DNA of 64,000 nucleotides from Phragmitibacter sp965284365 (lineage in GTDB: Bacteria; Verrucomicrobiota; Verrucomicrobiia; Verrucomicrobiales; Verrucomicrobiaceae): positions 558,001 through 622,000 of the forward strand of contig OZ260079.1 of assembly GCA_965284365.1 (NCBI GenBank), given 5' to 3'. The translations under genes were made by a program, and so were the position numbers. Below, piece by piece: positions 58,320-64,000 of the stretch. Position 1 is the stretch's first letter, and the number at the start of each line of letters is the position of its first letter. Under the pieces are notes generated by a model, which was given only the letters and a program-made list of their open reading frames with translations, searched no databases and had not been told where the DNA came from.

Positions 58320-59629
58320 ATCGTGGGATATTCCCACGGCACGCGGTAAACCCGACCGAGGAGCTTGGAAGCATCCGCATCTCCAATAATTTGTTCTTTG
58401 TCCGCATCCCAGGCGATGCTGCGTCCGGCCCGCCAGGACAACATGCCTAACAAGGGGAGGCAACTGGACCGATGCGCGGATTCGATGTCGGCGGCGGGTT
58501 TTCTTTTGTTTTCGATTGCCTCCATGAAGTCCGTCCAAAGCAGCGCGATATTCTGACCATCGGGCTCCAGCACCTTAGAGTCGCCATGAGCGCCAGCCGC
58601 TTTGTCGTTGGTGGGATAGAAGGTCCAGCCATCTTTCCAGCCAATGTGAAGCATGCCTTTTTCGCCGTAGAAGCAGGTGCCGATCTTGGGTGCCTCATGA
58701 GCATTGTCGCCGAATTTGCGGTGCTCCCAAGTGGCGGTGAATTGCTCAAACTCAAATGTCGCCATCTGATGATCCGGCGCGTCGGTCGTTTGCTCTTTTT
58801 CGTTAAGGATGACCGGACCAAATATGGGGCGACCGCCGGTGCAAAAGACATTCTTGGGTCCTTTTTCACCGCTCCACCAAAGGATCTGATCGAGCCAATG
58901 AACCCCCCAATCACCCATGGTGCCGTTGGAGAAATCCAGATACCCGCGCCAGCCGCCGGGGTGGATTTTGGCATTGAAGGGACGCAGCGGTGAGGGACCG
59001 CAGTAGAAGTCCCAGTCCATCCCTTCCGGAGGTTCGATGTTGGGTTTGGGAGTCTCGGGCGCGCCTTTGCCATTTACGAAACACTTCACCAGTCCCACTT
59101 TCCCCAAAGCACCGCTGCGTAGGAAATTCATCGCCTCTACATGATGGGGACCGATGCGCCGGTGCAATCCCACCTGCACCACCACGCCGGCGTCCTGCGC
59201 CGTCTTGACCATGGCACGGCTTTCATTGATGGTGTGGCCGGTGGGTTTCTCCACATAGACATGAGCGCCCGCCTTGCAGGCAGCAATGGACTGGAGCGCA
59301 TGCCAATGGTCAGGCGTGCCAATGATAACGACCTCCGGCTTGGTCTTTTCGAGCAGCTCCCGGTAATCTTTGAAGGTTTGCGGCAGCTTGCCGGTATCAG
59401 CCTCCACATCACCGGCGGCGTTGTTGAGGACATTCTCGTCCACATCGCATAGGGCCACGGTTTCGATGGTGCCGGAAGTCAGAGCTTCACGATGAATATT
59501 CATCCCCCACCAACCTGAGCCGATGACGGCGGTGCGGTATTTCTTACCGGACTTCGAGGCAAGCAACGGTGTCGCTCCGAAGGTGGCAAGGGAAGCTGCG
59601 GTGGTGGTCAGAAAATGGCGGCGCTGCAT
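58316..59629 (-). CDS. Tat-exported Gfo/Idh/MocA family oxidoreductase
   Basis: 437 residues from the ATG at 59629, which starts a Tat-like signal (MQRRHFLTTTAASLATFG). The Rossmann domain follows: TAVIGSGWWGMNIHREAL, CDVDENVLNNAAGDVE, and the family's EKPTGHTINESRAM, whose Lys is catalytic. The second domain is the GFO_IDH_MocA_C beta-sheet with a Trp-rich segment MGDWGVHWLDQILWWSG. Exported members are abundant in PVC bacteria and use tightly bound NAD(P) on sugars. Substrate unknown. It is the first gene after the upstream repeat pair at 59711-59844. Confidence 0.88.
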   Translation of the reverse strand: MQRRHFLTTTAASLATFGATPLLASKSGKKYRTAVIGSGWWGMNIHREALTSGTIETVALCDVDENVLNNAAGDVEADTGKLPQTFKDYRELLEKTKPEVVIIGTPDHWHALQSIAACKAGAHVYVEKPTGHTINESRAMVKTAQDAGVVVQVGLHRRIGPHHVEAMNFLRSGALGKVGLVKCFVNGKGAPETPKPNIEPPEGMDWDFYCGPSPLRPFNAKIHPGGWRGYLDFSNGTMGDWGVHWLDQILWWSGEKGPKNVFCTGGRPIFGPVILNEKEQTTDAPDHQMATFEFEQFTATWEHRKFGDNAHEAPKIGTCFYGEKGMLHIGWKDGWTFYPTNDKAAGAHGDSKVLEPDGQNIALLWTDFMEAIENKRKPAADIESAHRSSCLPLLGMLSWRAGRSIAWDADKEQIIGDADASKLLGRVYRVPWEYPTI

Positions 59630-59710
59630 GGTTGGAGAAGGATGCATACAAACGCACGAGCCGGACAGAATTTTCGCGGGATTTAGTGTGCCGCGAGGAC
59701 ATACTACTAT

Positions 59711-59844
59711 TTCACCGCGAAGACGCGAAGGCGCGAAGAATGAGAATGTACTGTTTAGTGCCCGAAGGCAGCGCACGATTCTTGGCGCTACCGTCGTTTC
59801 TGGGCAGCATTATATTCATTTGAACTTCGCGTCTTCGCGGTGAA
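59711..59844. repeat. Inverted pair of GCGAAG repeats (MITE-like arrangement)
   Basis: TTCACCGCGAAGACGCGAAG (59711-59730) is repeated in perfect inverted form at 59825-59844, with 94 bp between. The spacer holds no gene and does not match anything else in the window. It lies between the starts/ends of two minus-strand genes (Gfo/Idh start 59629, PQQ-propeller end 59871). Confidence 0.65.
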
Positions 59845-59870
59845 CCCAAAAGCAACGGGACGCTGCTGAG

Positions 59871-61070
59871 CTACTTGCTTACGTCCACACACACCACATC
59901 GCCTGCAGCATTGCGCGCGTAGATGTGGCCATTGGCGAGCACTGGCATTGACCAACATTTGCCGCTCAGAACTGAGGCACGTGAAAGTTCCTCAAACTTC
60001 TCAGGCGTGGCCCTGGCTACGATAAGTTCGCCGGCTTCCGTGAGCACAATGAGTTTGTCACCCGCTCCCGTGAGCGCGCCATGGCCCACGCTTTTTTCCT
60101 GCCACTTTGTCGCGCCCGTTTTGAATTCCACGCACTTCATGCTGCCACCGCGGTCCTCATTGCCGGTGATGGCATACAAATAATCACCGATTAGCACTGC
60201 AGGATTCATTTGCGTCGCTAGTTCCCGGCTCTGCCAAATCACTTCAGGCGTTGAGGAGCCCGGTTTGAAAAGAGCGGAGCCTTTGTTGTAGCCAGAGGAT
60301 ACGAAAACAAGACCATCTTTCATGATCGGATCCGCGGCATTCACTCCATAGCTGGTGGTCCAGGGAAACTCCCATAGCACTTCACCAGTGAGGGCGTTCA
60401 CGGCGACGTAGGATCGACCAGAGCCCATGGTCACATAAGTCTTGCCGCCCTGTTCAAAAGGCAATGGCGTGGAGTAGCCCGCATTCTTGTCTTTGGACTG
60501 CCAGACGATTTTGCCGTTCCCCTTTTCCAATGCGATACCCGATGCACCGATATTAAGGATAAGAAGATTCTTCCAGATCAGTGGCGCGCCCGTGTAACCC
60601 CAGTCAGGAAGGCGAATGCCCGTCTCGGTAGCGATGTTTTTAGACCAAACGACTTTCCCATTGGCAGCATCAAAGCAGAAGAGATCGCCCCAGCGGCTGA
60701 GATGAAACAACTGTCCGTTGGAGACGGTAGGCGTACCTGTGGTTCCGCCCTGAAAAAATTTGTCACCGAGTTCTGCCGGGTAACTGTGCTTCCACGCAGG
60801 CTTTCCAGTGACGGCATCAAAGCAGAAGACTGTGTCCTGACCATCGTTAAATCCCGTGGTGTAGACTTTTCCATCAGCGACGACAAACGAGGAATAGCCG
60901 AGCCCGACATTGGCCTTCCAAAGTATCTTCGGACCTGACGCTGACCACTTCGTCTGCCAATCAGTCTCGGTCGAGATCCCGTCACGGTTGGGGCCGCGCC
61001 ATTGCGGCCAGTCGCTTGCAGATGCGGTAGCTACGGCCAGGAAAAGGAGCGCCAATGTCTTCTTCATCAT
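59871..61070 (-). CDS. Secreted PQQ-like beta-propeller protein (398 residues)
   Basis: Signal peptide 1-19 (start may be the second codon). The propeller blades repeat the PQQ-type pattern: SDWPQWRGPNRDGISTET at the N terminus, VFCFDAVTGKPAWKHSYPAE, LFCFDAANGKVVWSK, SYVAVNALTGEVLWEF. No cytochrome domain and no identified catalytic residues, so PQQ binding cannot be affirmed; many such verrucomicrobial proteins probably act as binding scaffolds. Last gene of a three-gene minus-strand unit, starting 29 bp after the DUF6807 gene. Confidence 0.85.
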   Translation of the reverse strand: MMKKTLALLFLAVATASASDWPQWRGPNRDGISTETDWQTKWSASGPKILWKANVGLGYSSFVVADGKVYTTGFNDGQDTVFCFDAVTGKPAWKHSYPAELGDKFFQGGTTGTPTVSNGQLFHLSRWGDLFCFDAANGKVVWSKNIATETGIRLPDWGYTGAPLIWKNLLILNIGASGIALEKGNGKIVWQSKDKNAGYSTPLPFEQGGKTYVTMGSGRSYVAVNALTGEVLWEFPWTTSYGVNAADPIMKDGLVFVSSGYNKGSALFKPGSSTPEVIWQSRELATQMNPAVLIGDYLYAITGNEDRGGSMKCVEFKTGATKWQEKSVGHGALTGAGDKLIVLTEAGELIVARATPEKFEELSRASVLSGKCWSMPVLANGHIYARNAAGDVVCVDVSK

Positions 61071-61099
61071 CCTTCAGACTACATCAGCACGCGAGCGGT

Positions 61100-62113
61100 T
61101 CAACGTGTCTCCTTGGCGTAGGCTTGAAAGGCCTTTTCAATATCCCCTTCCCGCTCATCGCCTTTATGGAAAACGAAGCGATGACGAAGCTTCAGAGTGT
61201 CACCCTTCTTCAGGTCAAATCCACCGTCGGGCTGCGTTTTGTCGTATTGCTGTTGGGCAAAGGGATTGGCAGTGAAAAGGCCGTACGTGCGCACATGCCA
61301 CTTGGTGGGATAACGGAAGCTGCTAGGGTGGTTCAACATGGCCACGCCCAGGGTTTCGCCTTCCACCGGTCCCTGGTAGTCTACCCACTTTGCACTAGTA
61401 CTCCAGGCTTCGGCATCGATCTTGCCTTCGCTGGTGATGATCTTGCCGCCTTGCTTAGAATCGACGGCCATGCTGGTAGGTACGCGGATGGAAAGGCCTG
61501 CGTCTTTCTTGTCCGCAAAGGCAATGGTTTCTTCACTGGCGATGAGATCCTGATCGAAGTCGATGGTATGCGCATTTCCGGAAATGCGGAAAGTCATGGT
61601 GCGCTTCTCGGTCACCAGTTTTTTGCCGGAGATATCGTAGAAGCCGCACTCTTCCTGGATGAGAGCCTGCTCAGAATTGGCATCCAGTTTCACGTATTTC
61701 TCGTGCTTGATGCTCCCCAATGTGGCCAGGCGGGCCTTGGCTTTCTCAACGGTTTTGGGGCTTTTCATCTGCTCCTCAAAGGTGGCCTTCTCTGCCCAGT
61801 TATCGAAGCCCCCGATGCTCTCGTGACCGAAGCAAATGCCGCGATGATGAGGATGGTCATGCTGCTCCCCCTCGACTGTCTTCATGGGATAAGCACGCGT
61901 CATCGCCTTGCCAGTCGGGCCATATACAGGCCAGAGGTATGGCTTGTTGGACTGATCCACGACATACTCGGCAATGGGCTTGCCATCGTGCGTGATCTTG
62001 AGGTTTTCCCCACTCGTTTTGGTGATCATAAATTCGGCGGCGGTAGCTGAAGTCAGCAAGCCTGTGAAGGCAAGCGCCGAGGCGGCCATGAAGCGTGAGG
62101 CGAAAGAAGGCAT
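61100..62113 (-). CDS. DUF6807 (PmoA-like) secreted protein
   Basis: 337 residues with a signal peptide ending near TSATAAE. Family signatures include KPYLWPVYGPTGKAMTRAYP, EGEQHDHPHHRGICFGHE (a His/Asp-rich strip that could bind metal or sugar) and MLNHPSSFRYPTKWHVRTYG. DUF6807 proteins are frequent in planctomycetes and verrucomicrobia, often near sulfatases and GH genes, but have no proven function; the older PmoA label reflects a distant similarity and should not be read as methane oxidation. It sits between two PQQ-like propeller genes, 56 bp after the first and 29 bp before the second. Confidence 0.85.
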   Translation of the reverse strand: MPSFASRFMAASALAFTGLLTSATAAEFMITKTSGENLKITHDGKPIAEYVVDQSNKPYLWPVYGPTGKAMTRAYPMKTVEGEQHDHPHHRGICFGHESIGGFDNWAEKATFEEQMKSPKTVEKAKARLATLGSIKHEKYVKLDANSEQALIQEECGFYDISGKKLVTEKRTMTFRISGNAHTIDFDQDLIASEETIAFADKKDAGLSIRVPTSMAVDSKQGGKIITSEGKIDAEAWSTSAKWVDYQGPVEGETLGVAMLNHPSSFRYPTKWHVRTYGLFTANPFAQQQYDKTQPDGGFDLKKGDTLKLRHRFVFHKGDEREGDIEKAFQAYAKETR

Positions 62114-62169
62114 GAGGAGGAAGAGAACGGGATTCTAAGGTCGTGAGCCACTGCGAGACAGCGCAGGCA

Positions 62170-63495
62170 TCAGCGAGCTTCGCTGATCTTGCAAAGGTGC
62201 GTTTTGGTGCGAACAAAAAGCGCGCCATCGGCGACTGCAGGTGCGGATGTTACAGGCTCTTGGAACTTACTTCGGGCAAGCACTTTGAACTCCGGGCCAG
62301 CAGCGAGAACGGTGGCTTCACCGGCATCACTGAAGAAATAGAGGCGTTCTTTGGTGGCGATAGGCGACGCGATAAACTTCCCGGGAGAAATACGTTCGCT
62401 CCAGACGTCCGAGCCATCCTGGAGATTCACGCAAACACCCACGCCAGCGCCCGTGGCCTGAAAAATGTAGCCATTGATGAGGACAGGACTCGAGAGAGCC
62501 GCATTGCGCTTATCGCGATCCCAAAGCAACTTTTCGGTGAGATCACCTTTTGTTTCCGGTGTCAATTTGAGTGCCACCAGGTGCGCCCGTTCGGAACCTG
62601 TGTTGATATACGCTATGTCCCCCAGAGTCACAGGGCGGGCGGAGGCATTGTATTCCGTATGCCGAATGGTCCACAATTCCTTGCCGGTGCGAGCGTCATA
62701 ACCAAAGGCTGCCTTTGAACCCACTGACAGAAGTTGATACTGCTCGCCGACTTTGAAGATCGCGGGGGTGCCGTAAGCTTTGCGCAAGTCACCGTCGCGG
62801 GTGGGTTTGCCTGCAGGATCGAGGTCACCGTAATCCGTAGTGCGACTGCTCTTCCAGACGCTCTTGCCCGTGGTCTTGTCCAAAGCGGTGACGAACTGCT
62901 GATCAATGCCATCAAACGTGAGGATGATCAGGTTCTCAAAGAGGATCGGCGAGGAGCCCGGGCCGCGGAAATGCCGCACATTGATGTCCCGGCGCTGCCA
63001 CTTCACTTCGGCTGTTTTTGGGTCGAGTTTGGCTGTGCCATAGGTGCCGAAATGCACGTAGACAGCGTCTTCTTCCAGAACGCAGGACGGAGCGGCATAG
63101 TTGTTGACCGGGTTACCCAATTCTTCCGGCGCTTCGTTTTCAAAAAGAAGCTTGTGCTGCACAATGGCGCCGGTGTGGCGGTTGATGGCATAGACATACA
63201 TTTTATGCCCATCCACGGTCGCCGCCGTGAACCAGATCAAATCACCACCAATGACCGGCGAGGAGTGGCCGAGATCCTGAAGCTCGGTTTTCCAGACAAT
63301 GTTTTTTCCGGATGCTTCGTCCCACTCCAAGGGTAATTTGGCAGCTTCACTTTCGGGTACGATTCCATCCCGTGTTGGTCCTTGGCGATCCGGCCAAAAC
63401 AGAGGAGTAACGGCCACTTCGGCAGCCTGCACTGCGAGGGCGGCCGAGGCTAAAGCTATTAAGAAGGCGTGGGAGAATCGGGAGCGTGAAAGCAT
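62170..63495 (-). CDS. Secreted PQQ-like beta-propeller protein (441 residues)
   Basis: Signal peptide 1-24 (ending AVQAAE). N terminus VTPLFWPDRQGPTRDGIVPE, then PQQ-type blades: VYAINRHTGAIVQHKLLF, AALDKTTG-like VTALDKTTGKSVWKSSRTTD, FGYDARTGKELWTI, GVCVNLQDGSDVWSERI. No CxxCH and no recognised active site. First gene of the unit with DUF6807 and the second propeller, suggesting the three act together in the periplasm, plausibly on a sugar or alcohol. Confidence 0.85.
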   Translation of the reverse strand: MLSRSRFSHAFLIALASAALAVQAAEVAVTPLFWPDRQGPTRDGIVPESEAAKLPLEWDEASGKNIVWKTELQDLGHSSPVIGGDLIWFTAATVDGHKMYVYAINRHTGAIVQHKLLFENEAPEELGNPVNNYAAPSCVLEEDAVYVHFGTYGTAKLDPKTAEVKWQRRDINVRHFRGPGSSPILFENLIILTFDGIDQQFVTALDKTTGKSVWKSSRTTDYGDLDPAGKPTRDGDLRKAYGTPAIFKVGEQYQLLSVGSKAAFGYDARTGKELWTIRHTEYNASARPVTLGDIAYINTGSERAHLVALKLTPETKGDLTEKLLWDRDKRNAALSSPVLINGYIFQATGAGVGVCVNLQDGSDVWSERISPGKFIASPIATKERLYFFSDAGEATVLAAGPEFKVLARSKFQEPVTSAPAVADGALFVRTKTHLCKISEAR

Positions 63496-63624
63496 GCGGC
63501 GACGTGGGTCGAATCAGTGGAAAGAAGCAACGCGCGATCAAAGCAAAATCTCTCGGCCTTGTGCAACCCCAAAAGGTCCGACACAAGGCCGACATCGATA
63601 GGCCAAGTCTTTGAGGGGATGCTC

Positions 63625-64000
63625 TCAGCGAATCGCCGGCAAGGGAGCGAGTTCTGCTTCCTTGGGTGCCTCTGCTTTAACTGTCTCAGCTTCAGGTTCC
63701 GCATTTTCATGCGTGAACTCGGCATCCATCGGCTCTGCGCCCGCAAGTTGAGCGTTGGAATATACCGGTTCGCCATGAGCGGGTTCTTCAGCGTGTTGAG
63801 TGGGGTCGGGAGCTTCCGGTTCTGACGCAGGTGCGGATTCTGGATAGTGATCAGGAGCCGGATCGTAAGTTTGAGGCGAGGCAAGCACGTCTGACACCAC
63901 CGCCGTTTCCACGTCCGGCTTGATCACCGTGACCAATGTCTCGGCCGTATCTCCTTCGCCGCGGGGAAAGCGGAACACTGCCCGGTAGACCGGCGATTCC
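63625..64000 (-). CDS. C-terminal part of an acidic low-complexity protein (cut by window edge)
   Basis: The reading frame is open up to the window's right end, so the start lies outside. About 125 residues are visible: a short folded-looking piece (SPVYRAVFRFPRGEGDTAETLVTVIKP) with frame continuing to the edge, then a Pro/Glu/Ala-rich acidic tail (EPEAPDPTQHAEEPAHGEP, EAPKEAELAPLPAIR). No family recognised. Confidence 0.55.
   Translation of the reverse strand, partial: ESPVYRAVFRFPRGEGDTAETLVTVIKPDVETAVVSDVLASPQTYDPAPDHYPESAPASEPEAPDPTQHAEEPAHGEPVYSNAQLAGAEPMDAEFTHENAEPEAETVKAEAPKEAELAPLPAIR

Noticed and set aside
61055..62050. 331-codon open frame on the + strand across the DUF6807 gene
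   Set aside because: Antisense shadow; the minus-strand product has signal peptide and family motifs.

Overview
The window reads as a chromosomal segment of a free-living, Gram-negative member of the PVC superphylum, most likely Verrucomicrobiota (Prosthecobacter/Verrucomicrobium-like). The evidence is the gene content: a PVC-type haem-binding CxxCH protein with a sorbosone-dehydrogenase-like propeller (33302-37009), a DUF1552/DUF1592 planctomycete-type cytochrome pair (23201-27222), DUF1080 and DUF6807 proteins, several secreted PQQ-like propellers, and high-GC, densely coding DNA. Intergenic gaps carry short dispersed hairpin repeats. I see no rRNA, tRNA, CRISPR array or prophage. Organism assignment is inference from gene families.

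Layout. 1-5.7 kb: small secreted proteins, then a two-gene unit of a secreted propeller and a DUF1080-azurin-PA14 protein. 5.7-7.7 kb: two copies of a palindrome-bearing repeat, the second split by an IS5-like element. 7.8-9.5 kb: aminotransferase and Lrp regulator. 9.9-12 kb: phosphofructokinase with a clear terminator, and a D,D-peptidase homologue lacking its catalytic serine. 12.2-20.8 kb: SnoaL-like protein, DUF423 protein, a MITE-like element, FAD oxidoreductase, an atypical NtrC-like regulator, uppS, purA, an FHA protein and carA. 20.8-23.2 kb: small accessory genes (GFA protein, orphan secreted protein, signal-peptidase homologue lacking both catalytic residues, toxin-antitoxin pair). 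23.2-37 kb: DUF1592/DUF1552, Bcr-type MFS, DUF72, an EEP-fold phosphoesterase, PilZ-like protein, an OppBC-type permease pair and the large haem protein.

37-48 kb: SDH-type Clp-fold protease with a membrane-anchored parvulin, a 3-hydroxyisobutyrate-dehydrogenase-like protein, YgfZ, a lipoprotein, a cyclophilin, a receptor-like kinase with HEAT repeats, typA and an orphan. 48-51.2 kb: nadC and, divergently, a class A PBP. 51.4-58.3 kb: a five-gene + strand operon for reductive pyrimidine catabolism (dihydropyrimidine dehydrogenase, methylmalonate-semialdehyde dehydrogenase, dihydropyrimidinase, NCS1 transporter, AGXT2-like aminotransferase). Taken together these would import a pyrimidine base, reduce it, open the ring, transaminate the beta-amino acid and oxidise the semialdehyde to acyl-CoA; the beta-ureidopropionase step is not encoded here. 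58.3-64 kb: a Tat-exported Gfo/Idh/MocA oxidoreductase, a PQQ-propeller/DUF6807/PQQ-propeller unit and a truncated acidic protein.

The most interesting observations are sequence-level: three apparently altered enzymes or regulators (D,D-peptidase SxxK to GxxK; signal peptidase Ser to Gly and Lys to Arg; NtrC-like regulator with Asp to Glu at the phospho-site and no recognition helix), palindromes and hairpins whose arms covary between copies, an IS sitting exactly in one of those palindromes, a 167-bp MITE that supplies part of a stop codon, and a dispersed repeat that appears to have been accepted in frame inside the haem protein.
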